Notes: generated by a model not told the origin, from the letters alone. DNA of 64,000 bases from Lactiplantibacillus brownii (GCF_031085375.1 NZ_JAVCWF010000001.1:248001-312000), one strand, 5' to 3'. Positions 26,877 to 35,673 are shown, numbered from the stretch's first letter. Numbers and translations are program-made.

Positions 26877-28274
26877 CTAAGCTTGACTCTGCATAGCAGT
26901 TGGTTTTGTCGCGCGTGGTTGTGTCAAACTAGCTGGGCTAAAGAGCTGATTGACCAACGTGGCTGGCAATAATTGTTTTTTCAGTAATAAGGCTTTAACT
27001 GAGTCGTGTTGTGCGACGGCTTGCTTGATCAACTTTGTGGTCGCCACGTAGCCCAAATAGGGAGTCAACACGGTCGCGGTAATAGCAGATTGTTCAACCG
27101 ACTTGGCGCAGGCGGTTTTGTTAACGGTTAAGTCGCGCAAACAATTTTTAACGAGCGTATGCATCGCTTGTTGTAAATAACGTTCATTGGCTAAAAGGTC
27201 TCGCAACATGATTGGCTCAAAAGCGTTCAACTCTAATTGGCCAGCTTCGGCGGCCATGGTGACCGTGACATCATTACCAATAACTTCGAAACAAACTTGG
27301 TTGACGACTTCAGGAATCACTGGGTTGACCTTACCAGGCATGATTGATGATCCCGCTTGTTTGGCGGGCAGATGCAATTCATCGAGTCCGGATTGAGGCC
27401 CACTGGCCAATAACCGCAGATCATTGCTGAATTTCGATAAATTAACTGCTAAAGTTTTCATTGCACCTGAAAATTCAACAAAGCCGTCGCAGTTTTGAGT
27501 GGCATCGACCAAATCGGGTGCCGATTGCAAGGCTAACTTAGTATTCTGATTCAAAACTTTCAAAATGTTTTCTTGATAATAGTGGGTCGCGTTGACACCA
27601 GTCCCAATTGCGGTCCCACCTAAGTTAACGACTGTTAAATGATCGCCGGCAGTTTGCAAGCGTGCTAGGTCGCGTTTGAATAAATGATAGTAGGCCATAA
27701 AAGTCCGGCCATACGTGGTTGGAACGGCATCTTGTAACTGGGTCCGACCGACTTTAATCGTGTCTTCATGGGCTTTAGCTTGAACTAGCAAGGTTTGAAC
27801 CAATTGACCGATCGCACCTAATAAACCGGGCAATTGTTGGAGAAGCGCCATTTTTCCAGCGGTTGGAAAAGTGTCGTTAGTAGATTGTGACTGGTTGACG
27901 TCATCGTTTGGTTGCAACTTAACCGCTGGCTTTAGCCGATGAGCTAAGTTTGCAACGACTTCATTAACATTCATATTAGCCGAAGTGCCCGCACCACCTT
28001 GAATTGCTGGAACAATAAAGCTATCAGCGTGACGGCCAATCAACAGGTCGTTGCAAGCAGCGACGATAGCCTGTTGTTTGTCGGTTGCTAAGGTGCCGGC
28101 AGCATGATTGGTTTCAGCGGCAGCTTTCTTAATCTGAACTAAACTTTGAATGATCAATGGATCTAATTTTTCATGACTAATGGGAAAGTTCCGTACTGCT
28201 CGCACAGTGTGAATCCCGTACAATGCCTGCTCATCAATGGGCAATTTACCAATACAATCCTCTTCAATCCGCAT
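26877..28274 (-). CDS. aspA: Aspartate ammonia-lyase
   Basis: This 465-residue enzyme converts aspartate to fumarate and ammonia. It belongs to the fumarase/aspartase family: the catalytic loop GSSIMPGKVNPVIPEVVNQVCFEVIGND is present, and the N-terminus MRIEEDCIGKLPIDEQALYGIHTVRAVRNF is aspartase-like rather than fumarase-like. Further support comes from TSANMNVNEV and NQSQSTNDTFPTA. The ATG follows GAGGG. In a bacterium without a full TCA cycle it feeds fumarate and releases ammonia. The upstream region is rich in TTACA motifs and has a palindrome. Confidence 0.9.
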   Translation of the reverse strand: MRIEEDCIGKLPIDEQALYGIHTVRAVRNFPISHEKLDPLIIQSLVQIKKAAAETNHAAGTLATDKQQAIVAACNDLLIGRHADSFIVPAIQGGAGTSANMNVNEVVANLAHRLKPAVKLQPNDDVNQSQSTNDTFPTAGKMALLQQLPGLLGAIGQLVQTLLVQAKAHEDTIKVGRTQLQDAVPTTYGRTFMAYYHLFKRDLARLQTAGDHLTVVNLGGTAIGTGVNATHYYQENILKVLNQNTKLALQSAPDLVDATQNCDGFVEFSGAMKTLAVNLSKFSNDLRLLASGPQSGLDELHLPAKQAGSSIMPGKVNPVIPEVVNQVCFEVIGNDVTVTMAAEAGQLELNAFEPIMLRDLLANERYLQQAMHTLVKNCLRDLTVNKTACAKSVEQSAITATVLTPYLGYVATTKLIKQAVAQHDSVKALLLKKQLLPATLVNQLFSPASLTQPRATKPTAMQSQA

Positions 28275-28359
28275 GCCATAACCCTCTTAATTAGATTTCA
28301 TGTCATAACTTCTTACATGAATAGTTACAGTGTAGACCATTACAGTTTTAATACAATGA

Positions 28360-28377
28360 TTTACAGCTAGTTGTAAA
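28360..28377. promoter_or_regulatory. Palindrome in the aspartase upstream region
   Basis: TTTACA-6 bp-TGTAAA is a perfect inverted repeat 86 bp upstream of the aspA start. Further TTACA copies lie at 28325-28329 and 28340-28344, so cooperative binding of one regulator is possible. Confidence 0.4.
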
Positions 28378-28502
28378 TTTTCTGAAGCTTAGAAACTCAA
28401 AGACAAAACATTCAACGGCCAAACGGCTCTAAAACTAACTTTTCCACTGTAAAAAGCAAATGAGCTAACTTAGACCAATTTGCGTCGATAATGGTTTTTA
28501 GC

Positions 28503-28553
28503 AAAAAAATGATTGGCAACTGTTCATTACACCTGAACGGTTACCAATCATTT
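28503..28553 (-). terminator. Terminator of the 28984-29760 gene, beyond repeat copy B
   Basis: The stem AATGATTGG...CCAATCATT with inner pairing (TGTTCA/TGAACG) is followed on the minus strand by a run of seven T. No gene lies nearer than 28984-29760 on that strand, so it ends that transcript after repeat copy B. The stretch 28384-28500 holds nothing else I recognise. Confidence 0.75.
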
Positions 28554-28612
28554 GAACCTTTTCTAACACAAGGATGAGCTTAACTTGAATTTTGCTTGGA
28601 CTGAAAATTAGT

Positions 28613-28974
28613 ACACCACAGCCAGCATATTTATTAAAATAATTTTGTCGGTCTCCGTTGACTAGCACGTTTGCTGTAAAGTGTTTTAAGCCGAGAACCA
28701 ATGTCTTGAAAGTCGGTCCACTCCGATGCCAAATAGCGATTTAATCAAAAGAATATTGATGATTCCAGTATCAACGAAAGATTAATTGATATTAGGATTA
28801 CTGATTAGCGCAGGGCGGGCTGGATGATGCTCAGTGGTGAAATTTTCCTTAGCTGGTGGATTTCCAGCTTAGGAAAAGCCCGGCTTGTGAGACCGCATTT
28901 TGGCTCACAAACGAGGCCACCACGTTCCAGCATCAGTCCAGACCAACCGAAGCGGCAAGCTAGGCTACACCATA
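28613..28974 (+). repeat. MITE-like dispersed repeat, copy B (internally deleted)
   Basis: It matches copy C in the same direction but lacks much of the first palindrome (from the GAGGCAGACC region to the TGTCTTGACA region). The second palindrome is complete, with stems TTTTCCTTAGCTGG/CCAGCTTAGGAAAA, TTGTGAG/CTCACAA, GTGGTG/CACCAC and CTGGATGATGCT/AGCATCAGTCCAG. The ends keep ACACCACAGCC...TATTTATTAAAATA on the left and GGCTACACCAT on the right. It starts 9 bp after the stop of the 28984-29760 gene. Confidence 0.75.
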
Positions 28975-28983
28975 TTGGCACAA

Positions 28984-29760
28984 TCAAATTGCCTGTAATT
29001 GGGCTTGTTGCCGAATTGCTTCCACATAGATGCGAACAAAATCAGTGCCATAGGCGGCTGCCAGTTGTTGTTCCAAGCTGGGTGTCGGTGGTAATTGTCG
29101 TAATAATGGCCGAATCCATTGATTTGTTGGCAATAATCGCAATAATTGATGGCTCGTGAATTGTGAAAATAGTAAATTGCGGCCGAAATATTGTCCGAGT
29201 CGTGCTTGAAATGCTGGTTGCTTAACTGGCACCAGCTGTAAGCTGCTATTATTCATATTTCCTAACAATAATTTGGCACTTGGAAAATCATCGTGTAGAT
29301 CCAATCGTTGATTCTTATACGCCTTCGCAATGGTTGGCGATAATTGAACTAACCAAATTAATTGATGCTGTTCCAGATGTAAGACTAACCGCAACGTCAC
29401 GATATCGATTGGTTGTAAGTAGTAGCTATATTGTTGCAGTGTTGTTGGCGTTAAACGTTGCCGCAAGGTTTGTCGTACGCTTGCGAAGTTACCGGCCTCC
29501 CAAGTGACGGCTAACTGGTCATGATTACTCAGCCATAACGTATGATCAGCGATGCGCAGGGTCAGAAATCGTGGCATTGAATGATCCGGTTGGTCAAGCA
29601 TGAGTAACCAGTAGGAACTCGCGCTGGAACGTGCGAAGTTGCGTGCCAAGATGTGGACGTTGGTTGGTAAGGCCATTTGCACCGCCAGTTGTAGCTGACG
29701 CCGATGGGCATCGGTATTTACGAATTGGTTAGGATCGTGATTAATTCGTCGTTTTGCCAT
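28984..29760 (-). CDS. Conserved hypothetical protein
   Basis: This 258-residue soluble protein is rich in Leu and Gln, with no signal peptide, no membrane span and no motif I recognise. It starts MAKRRINHDPNQFVNTDAHR. The ATG at 29758-29760 has an ideal GGAGGTA upstream, and the longer frame to 29856 would read through it. It is divergent from the GH65 gene. Its transcript appears to run through repeat copy B to the terminator at 28503-28553. Confidence 0.65.
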   Translation of the reverse strand: MAKRRINHDPNQFVNTDAHRRQLQLAVQMALPTNVHILARNFARSSASSYWLLMLDQPDHSMPRFLTLRIADHTLWLSNHDQLAVTWEAGNFASVRQTLRQRLTPTTLQQYSYYLQPIDIVTLRLVLHLEQHQLIWLVQLSPTIAKAYKNQRLDLHDDFPSAKLLLGNMNNSSLQLVPVKQPAFQARLGQYFGRNLLFSQFTSHQLLRLLPTNQWIRPLLRQLPPTPSLEQQLAAAYGTDFVRIYVEAIRQQAQLQAI

Positions 29761-29893
29761 TGGCCGTACCTCCTTAGATGATAAACTACCTTGAGTATAG
29801 GCCAAAATTAGTTTAACGACACAAATTTGGCCCAAATAGTTCGTGATTTTGGACATTCGATGGTGAAAGCAGCTATTGCCTGAGTTTTCGGGG

Positions 29894-29945
29894 TATAATT
29901 AAAAGTGACTATTAGCAATTTAACGCTAATTGTAAACGGAAACAG
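29894..29945 (+). promoter_or_regulatory. Leader of the GH65 gene with cre site
   Basis: A TATAAT (29894-29899) is followed by a near-perfect cre site TTGTAAACGGAAACAG (29930-29945, one mismatch at the last base). The site lies downstream of the -10 box and just before the start, fitting CcpA roadblock repression. No good -35 box is seen. Confidence 0.6.
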
Positions 29946-29966
29946 AAATCAATGAGGGGGTTCAGC

Positions 29967-32156
29967 ATGGATTTATGGAAAATTACCGCCACGCAACCAA
30001 CGCGTGAGTTAGCATCCAAGTTGACGGTCAGCAATGGCTTGGTGGGGGTCAAGGATTTAACTGAAATACCACAATTACAGAATGGCCCACAAACAGATAC
30101 AGTGGTCTATGTAAATGGTTTCTATGATTACGAACCAATTCAATATGGCGAAGCACAATTTGGCTTTCCCCAACGCAATCAGATGATGATCCCACTCCCA
30201 GCACCAACCCGGTTTGATCTGTGGCTCGACGATGTCCCCGTAGATTTAGAACAGGGTCAGTTGATTTCACAAAATTATACTTTATCAATGCAAACCGGAC
30301 AGTTCACACACGACTTAGTCTGGGAAGAAACGGCAACTGGTCGCCAATTAGCCATTAAGTTGACTCGGTTGACTAGTTTAAAAACAGCCGCTTTGTTAAC
30401 ACAACAAGTCACGGTCAAAGCACTTAATTTCAAAACGGGACAGTTGCGAGTGATTTCCGGGTTGCATGCACAAGCAACGCAACAATCCGCAGACTTTGAT
30501 CCACGGTTAGCCCACTATGATGTCGCCGAGATCCTTGCTAATCAACAAGTGACACAAGTGACGCCAACGGTGCGTGGCTTAACTTTCAAGGCGTTACAAA
30601 GTGACCAACAATTGAGTCTACTGACAAGCTATGATCAGCCTGGCGACTGGGTCACTGATGGCGATTGGACGGGTGAGTTTGCGTTAAACGCTGAGCCTAT
30701 CTCAGTCACGAAAAAAGTTTGGTTTGAACTCGGAACGGCTGAAGACTCTGAGGAAGCTGAAACAGCTTTAGCAGCCGACTTTGACACAACCGTTGCCGCT
30801 CAAACGGCCGCATTGACAGACTTTTGGGCCACGAGTGATATCGAAATTACCGGTGATGATGATTCCCAGCTGGGTATTCGTTTTTCACAATTTGGCTTAC
30901 TGCAAGCGGTTGGACTGCATCAAGGCGGTCGTGGAATTGCCGCCAAAGGATTAACTGGCAGCGGTTATAACGGTCATTATTTCTGGGATACGGAAATTTA
31001 CGAAGCACCATTCTTCTATTGGAACCATCCGGAATTAGCCAAGCGACTGTTAATGGTTCGTTATCAACAAATGCCACATGCCAAGGCTTACGCGCAGTCG
31101 TTAGGTTTAGCGGGTGCTTTATTCCCATGGCGGACGATCAATGGTGAAGAATCCTCAGCTTATTTTCCAGCTAGCACGGCGGCTATTCATATTGACGCCG
31201 ACATCGCTTATCTGGTCATCCGTTATTACCAAATTACGCATGATGCGACTTTTATGCGTGACTACGGTCAAGAATTATTAGTTGAGACGAGTCGCCTCTA
31301 TCTGAGTTATGGTAATTTCGACGAGGACAAGGGATTCGTGCTCAATACAGTCACAGGACCGGATGAATATACCGCTTTGATCAATAATAATGCTTATACG
31401 AATTATATGGCGCAATTTGAGTTGCGGTATCTAACGGATCATTTCAGTCAAAAAGATATTGGTCGGTTTAAAGTTTCACAACGTGAATGGACCAGTTTCC
31501 AAAAAGCCGCGGATGAGATGTATTTTGAGACACGTGGTGACTTGATTGCACAAGATGACAGTTTTTTGTCGAAGAAACGCATTGACCTTGCCAGAATTCC
31601 TAAGGATCAGTTCCCACTATTGACACATTTCCATCCATTGGTGCTTTATCGGTTACAAGTCTTAAAACAAGCGGATTTATTGTTGGCAATGGTTTTATTG
31701 CCCGAACAATTTACTGATGCGCAAGTTCAGACAAATTATGATTATTATGAACCTATTACGACACATGATTCGTCATTGTCGCCAGCTATCTATGCCATTG
31801 CAGCGGCGCGACTTGGCAAACATGATGGCGCCATCAACTTTTTCAAACGAACAATTAATACCGATCTACAAAACACGCAAGGTAATACCGCGGATGGGCT
31901 ACATTTGGCAGCCATGGGCGGTAGTTGGATTACATTTGCGTGGGGCATGATGGGATTGACGGTTGACGATGATACGGTGACGTTACGGCCGTATTTACCA
32001 ACGGGTTGGACAACCTGTCGCTTCAAGTTACAGTATCGTGGCAACATCTACACGATTAAGGTGACGGCTACTGAGTTAGCGGTTACCGGCACAACTGGCG
32101 ATGAAGTCACAATTGATCAGGATCAGCGGACGATCAGCATTCAAGCTAACGTTTAA
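29967..32156 (+). CDS. Glycoside hydrolase family 65 phosphorylase
   Basis: This 729-residue cytosolic enzyme of family GH65 probably phosphorolyses an alpha-glucoside such as maltose, trehalose (6-phosphate) or kojibiose to beta-glucose 1-phosphate. It has the N-terminal beta-sandwich, then the (alpha/alpha)6 barrel with GRGIAAKGLTGSGYNGHYFWDTEI and the catalytic glutamate in VTGPDEYTALINNNAYTN, and the phosphate-site region NTADGLHLAAMGGSW. The ATG at 29967 follows AGGGGG; the ATG at 29952 overlaps that site. A phosphoglucomutase is not adjacent, so the substrate is open. Confidence 0.88.
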   Translation: MDLWKITATQPTRELASKLTVSNGLVGVKDLTEIPQLQNGPQTDTVVYVNGFYDYEPIQYGEAQFGFPQRNQMMIPLPAPTRFDLWLDDVPVDLEQGQLISQNYTLSMQTGQFTHDLVWEETATGRQLAIKLTRLTSLKTAALLTQQVTVKALNFKTGQLRVISGLHAQATQQSADFDPRLAHYDVAEILANQQVTQVTPTVRGLTFKALQSDQQLSLLTSYDQPGDWVTDGDWTGEFALNAEPISVTKKVWFELGTAEDSEEAETALAADFDTTVAAQTAALTDFWATSDIEITGDDDSQLGIRFSQFGLLQAVGLHQGGRGIAAKGLTGSGYNGHYFWDTEIYEAPFFYWNHPELAKRLLMVRYQQMPHAKAYAQSLGLAGALFPWRTINGEESSAYFPASTAAIHIDADIAYLVIRYYQITHDATFMRDYGQELLVETSRLYLSYGNFDEDKGFVLNTVTGPDEYTALINNNAYTNYMAQFELRYLTDHFSQKDIGRFKVSQREWTSFQKAADEMYFETRGDLIAQDDSFLSKKRIDLARIPKDQFPLLTHFHPLVLYRLQVLKQADLLLAMVLLPEQFTDAQVQTNYDYYEPITTHDSSLSPAIYAIAAARLGKHDGAINFFKRTINTDLQNTQGNTADGLHLAAMGGSWITFAWGMMGLTVDDDTVTLRPYLPTGWTTCRFKLQYRGNIYTIKVTATELAVTGTTGDEVTIDQDQRTISIQANV

Positions 32157-32159
32157 TGG

Positions 32160-32211
32160 AAACCCAGTAAGTGGTCTACTAGTATTGACTGGTAGCGACT
32201 TACTGGGTTTT
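32160..32211 (+). terminator. Terminator of the GH65 gene
   Basis: AAACCCAGTAAGT (32160-32172) pairs with ACTTACTGGGTTT (32198-32210), with an inner stem, and T residues follow. Confidence 0.8.
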
Positions 32212-32319
32212 AAATTGGTCTAATTGTTAAATATAAAACAATTTATGAATTATGTCGCCCATGACTAGCCTAAATCCGGTAAACTAGGGGTAAAGAAGCT
32301 GAAAATGGGGGCATTTGAA

Positions 32320-33135
32320 ATGCGTAAATGGTGGGGCTGGTTAGTTGGAATGGGGATCTTGTTAGGTTGCAGTGGTGGTTATTGGTACTATCGGTTACAT
32401 CAAACCATTATGACCGGCAATTTGCGTGCAACAACCTTCGCGCTGGTGTCCAGTGCTGAAAATTCAACTTTAGCGTATCAGAAACAATATCGCTATATTG
32501 CCGATATTGGCGATGGGCGCGGCTACACTGCGGGTATCATTGGCTTTACATCAGGTACTGGTGATCTTTTACAAGTGGTCAAACGCTATACGACGCTACA
32601 GCCCAATAACCAGTTGAAAAAGTATGTCCCAGCTCTAAAGCGCGTTGATGGTACCGCCAGCCATCGGGGATTAGGACCTAAATTTGTCAAGGCTTGGCAT
32701 CATTCAGCTAAAGATGCCAAGTTGGTCCAAGCTCAAAATGACTTGTTAAACAAACAATATCTGAGACCAGCCATTAAAGCGGCGCAACAGGACGGTTTGT
32801 CACCACTTGGCCAATATATTTACTATGATGCACTAGTGGTCCATGGTCCGGGAAATGATGGCGATAGCTTTGGTGGCATTCGGCGTGCTGCCAAGCAACG
32901 GGCACGGACACCTGCACAAGGTGGCACGACTAAAGCTTATTTACGCACCTTTTTGACGGTTCGGGCGCGCGTGATGCGTGAAGAAAGTGCGCATCATGAT
33001 TTGTCACGGTTGATTGCGCAATGGCAATTTGTTTGTGCCGACAAGGATCGACTACAGTTACCATTAACGTGGAAAATGTATGGTGATACGTACAATTTAA
33101 CCCCGGCAAAGTTGATTAAACTGAAAGCTTCTTAG
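32320..33135 (+). CDS. GH46 chitosanase, membrane-anchored or lipoprotein
   Basis: This 271-residue exported enzyme should cleave chitosan. Residues 36-80 match the GH46 core: SSAENST holds the general acid Glu47, and YIADIGDGRGYTAGIIGFTSGTGD holds the general base Asp65, the same 18-residue spacing as Glu22/Asp40 of the Streptomyces N174 enzyme. The N-terminus MRKWWGWLVGMGILLGC is a hydrophobic anchor with a possible lipobox (LLGC, Cys17). The ATG at 32320 has GGGGG 8-9 bases upstream; the ATG at 32305 is a less likely alternative. It is complete. Confidence 0.85.
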   Translation: MRKWWGWLVGMGILLGCSGGYWYYRLHQTIMTGNLRATTFALVSSAENSTLAYQKQYRYIADIGDGRGYTAGIIGFTSGTGDLLQVVKRYTTLQPNNQLKKYVPALKRVDGTASHRGLGPKFVKAWHHSAKDAKLVQAQNDLLNKQYLRPAIKAAQQDGLSPLGQYIYYDALVVHGPGNDGDSFGGIRRAAKQRARTPAQGGTTKAYLRTFLTVRARVMREESAHHDLSRLIAQWQFVCADKDRLQLPLTWKMYGDTYNLTPAKLIKLKAS

Positions 33136-33152
33136 AAATTAGTCAAATTATT

Positions 33153-33181
33153 GACGCCAGCAGCGGGTTGGCGTCTTTTTT
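33153..33181 (+). terminator. Terminator of the chitosanase gene
   Basis: GACGCCA (33153-33159) pairs with TGGCGTC (33169-33175), followed by six T. Confidence 0.8.
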
Positions 33182-33310
33182 AATATTCTTAAATCGAATA
33201 ATACTCAGTCTAAACATGAGTTGTTCAGCGAATGGATTGTCTTTAGAATGGAAACTGAGAGAGAAACGATGAAGCTTAAAATATGAAGTTGAAAAAGTGA
33301 GGGTCATGAA

Positions 33311-33874
33311 ATGAAGCGAATTATTGTCGGGATTACTGGTGCTTCTGGCACAATTTATGCGGTTGATTTATTAGAAAAACTGCACGCTTTACCAGAAGTA
33401 GAAGTCCATTTGGTGATGAGTACCTGGGCCAAGAAAAATTTGGAATTGGAAACAACTTATACGCTCAAGCAACTGAAGGACTTAGCCGATTATACTTATG
33501 CGATCAATGACCAGGGGGCAACGATTGCGAGTGGTTCATTTTTAAATGATGGCATGGTGATTGTTCCCGCTAGTATGAAGACTGTGGCCGGCATTGCGTA
33601 TGGTTTTGGTGATAATTTGATTTCACGGGCGGCGGATGTCACGATTAAGGAACAACGTAAATTGGTGATTGTGCCACGTGAAACGCCGTTAAGTGTGATC
33701 CATTTGGAGAATCTAACCAAATTAGCGAAATTAGGCGCTCAAATCATTCCCCCAATTCCAGCATTTTATAACCATCCGCAGACGATTCAAGATTTGGTGG
33801 CACATCAAACGATGAAAGTTTTGGATGCGTTCCAGATTCCAAATAAAAATGATCATCGTTGGGAGGGGGACTAG
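33311..33874 (+). CDS. lpdB: UbiX-family flavin prenyltransferase, gallate decarboxylase subunit B
   Basis: This 187-residue enzyme makes prenylated FMN, the cofactor of UbiD-type decarboxylases. The start RIIVGITGASGTIYAVDLLEKL is the FMN-binding UbiX motif, SMKTVAGIAYGFGDNLISRAADVTIKE and LVIVPRETPLSVIHLENL are equally typical. Together with the next gene it corresponds to lpdB-lpdD of L. plantarum, which activates the gallate/protocatechuate decarboxylase LpdC encoded elsewhere. The weak GTGAGGGTC sequence precedes the ATG. The stop lies one base before the lpdD start codon. Confidence 0.9.
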   Translation: MKRIIVGITGASGTIYAVDLLEKLHALPEVEVHLVMSTWAKKNLELETTYTLKQLKDLADYTYAINDQGATIASGSFLNDGMVIVPASMKTVAGIAYGFGDNLISRAADVTIKEQRKLVIVPRETPLSVIHLENLTKLAKLGAQIIPPIPAFYNHPQTIQDLVAHQTMKVLDAFQIPNKNDHRWEGD

Positions 33875-33875
33875 C

Positions 33876-34286
33876 ATGGCGACTTTTACAACGACGCAAG
33901 CGGGTTACCAAATGACGGCCGTGTTACAAGTCATTGGCCGTGATTTACTGATTGTCGTTACGGGTGGGACTAATCCACATATTGGAGATGTGACCATGAT
34001 AACGGCCACCACTGCGGCACAAACAGTCAAGTTTCCGAGTCATGATGGCCGATTTCATAAAGACAATTTTATTTCAGAACGGTTGGCCAAGTCCCTCAAA
34101 CCTTATTTATCCGGCAGTTGCACGGTTACGGCCGGGATTCACGTCAATCAAATCACTAAAGCACAGATCGCGGCAGCGGCACCGATGACGATGGCATTGA
34201 GTCAGCAAATTATTGATTGGCTAAAAGCTAACCCCATTGAAGTGGCACAGCCTGAATATTATGGGCCCGATGACGCACCTAAATAA
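33876..34286 (+). CDS. lpdD: Gallate decarboxylase subunit D
   Basis: This 136-residue protein is the small D subunit found with UbiX/UbiD phenolic acid decarboxylases. It has the glycine-containing VVTGGTNPHIGDVTM segment and HVNQITKAQI. Its molecular role is not settled. The ATG at 33876 (MATFTTTQAG) follows GGGAGGGGG, and the longer frame from 33825 overlaps lpdB without a start signal. It is co-transcribed with lpdB and ends at a strong terminator. The catalytic lpdC gene is not in this window. Confidence 0.85.
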   Translation: MATFTTTQAGYQMTAVLQVIGRDLLIVVTGGTNPHIGDVTMITATTAAQTVKFPSHDGRFHKDNFISERLAKSLKPYLSGSCTVTAGIHVNQITKAQIAAAAPMTMALSQQIIDWLKANPIEVAQPEYYGPDDAPK

Positions 34287-34305
34287 CGCCAGAATTTAAC
34301 CCACA

Positions 34306-34357
34306 AAATAAGCTTAGTCCTTGATTCCCATAACGGAACCAAAGACTAAGCTTATTT
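34306..34357. terminator. Bidirectional terminator
   Basis: AAATAAGCTTAGTC (34306-34319) pairs with GACTAAGCTTATTT (34344-34357). It lies between lpdD and the convergent Rrf2 gene. Confidence 0.85.
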
Positions 34358-34370
34358 GTGACAACTGATT

Positions 34371-34811
34371 TTAGTTAACGGCATCCTTTTTAGCTTGTTC
34401 TACCAAGATATTATCAACGATATCTTGCAAACTAGTCTTAGCCAGCCGGGCTTCCGCGGCAGTTTGTGCATCCTGATAGTATTGCTGTAACACATTTTGA
34501 ATGTTACCGCCGACAATGCAATCTGGATTGGTCTTTGGATCAACAGCAAATAACGCCTTGTCACCTTCGACCGCGTAAAAAACAGTCAACAATGAAATTT
34601 CACTCAGCGGTTTAGCAAGTGCTGGTTGTGCGGTACCGGGAGTCGTGGTGATCAGTCCAGCATGCCGCAACTTACCCATCAATCGGCGAACCACGACGGG
34701 ACTAGTTTCGATACTACTTGCAATCAAATCACTGGTCAGTCGCGCGTTAGCGTAAATCTTAATGAACGCGAGTAAATGAATCGAATCACTAAAACGAGTG
34801 GAGACTCGCAT
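34371..34811 (-). CDS. Rrf2 family transcriptional regulator
   Basis: This 146-residue regulator has the Rrf2 winged helix (TSDLIASSIETSPVVVRRLMGKLRHAGLI). It has a single cysteine, not the three needed for an iron-sulfur cluster, so it belongs to the cluster-free YwnA-like subgroup. The ATG at 34809-34811 follows AGGAAGTG. It is divergent from a TetR gene, and a long-spaced inverted repeat lies between them. The signal sensed is unknown. Confidence 0.85.
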   Translation of the reverse strand: MRVSTRFSDSIHLLAFIKIYANARLTSDLIASSIETSPVVVRRLMGKLRHAGLITTTPGTAQPALAKPLSEISLLTVFYAVEGDKALFAVDPKTNPDCIVGGNIQNVLQQYYQDAQTAAEARLAKTSLQDIVDNILVEQAKKDAVN

Positions 34812-34854
34812 GTCAATCACTTCCTGTAACTAGATTAATTACTGTGATTATAGC

Positions 34855-34893
34855 TGATTCAGATCATTAAAGCAATTATGTCTTACTGAATCA
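34855..34893. promoter_or_regulatory. Spaced inverted repeat between Rrf2 and TetR genes
   Basis: TGATTCAG (34855-34862) and CTGAATCA (34886-34893) are perfect inverted arms 23 bp apart in the divergent promoter region. This is a candidate operator for one of the two flanking regulators. Confidence 0.4.
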
Positions 34894-34995
34894 AATTTCA
34901 TGTAACTTTTCAGCGATAATTATTGCTTATTATGAAAAAATCGGTTATCTTGATGATAATGAATTGAGCAGTTACTTCAAAAAGGAGCTAGTGAC

Positions 34996-35673
34996 ATGAG
35001 TGAAATTGAAACCATCCAGGCGTATTATGCCGCCTCGTTAGGTAAGGATGGTCAGATTACCAAGACCCAGCAAAAGATTTTAGCTGCGGCCTTGGCGTTG
35101 TTTGCCGAGAAGAGCTATGAAGAAGTCGGGACGCGAGAAATCGCGGATCGTGCCGGAGTGGCTGAGGGGACACTTTTCCATAATTTTGTTAATAAGAACG
35201 GGATTTTGGATGCCATTATGCAGCCAATTGTGAAAAATATTTTACCAACGATGCTGAACACTTTGGATCAAGCGGTTTTAGATGGTGATAGTCAAACTTT
35301 AGATGCGTTTATTGTTGCATTAGTCACGGATCGCGTGGCTTTTGCTGAACGAAATCAAGAATCGTTGGCAGTGATTTTGTCCCAATTTTTCAATAATGAG
35401 GCTGATCGAGCCGCGGTCATGGGAATGGTTTCACCAGTAATTTTGACCCAGGCCAACGAAGTGATGGATCGTCTGAAGGCGGCCGGCGAGTTAGTCGAGT
35501 GGCCCAATCGCATGATCTTACAATTGCTGTTTTCAACGTTGGGCGGTTATCTGGTTGAAAAAGTTTTATATCCAGAACTCAATCAGCTCACAACCGCTGC
35601 AACCGTGCGGTATCTCAGCGATTTCTTAGTAAATGGTTTGAGCCCACGTCGAATGCCCTTACATGTGGATTAA
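34996..35673 (+). CDS. TetR/AcrR family transcriptional regulator
   Basis: This 225-residue protein has a TetR helix-turn-helix at about residues 25-70 (AALALFAEKSYEEVGTREIADRAGVAEGTLFHNFVNK) followed by a helical effector domain. The first 20 residues form an extension beyond the usual start. AAGGAG lies upstream of the ATG. It precedes the MntH gene by 190 bp, but MntH has its own promoter, so a link to manganese is not established. Confidence 0.85.
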   Translation: MSEIETIQAYYAASLGKDGQITKTQQKILAAALALFAEKSYEEVGTREIADRAGVAEGTLFHNFVNKNGILDAIMQPIVKNILPTMLNTLDQAVLDGDSQTLDAFIVALVTDRVAFAERNQESLAVILSQFFNNEADRAAVMGMVSPVILTQANEVMDRLKAAGELVEWPNRMILQLLFSTLGGYLVEKVLYPELNQLTTAATVRYLSDFLVNGLSPRRMPLHVD

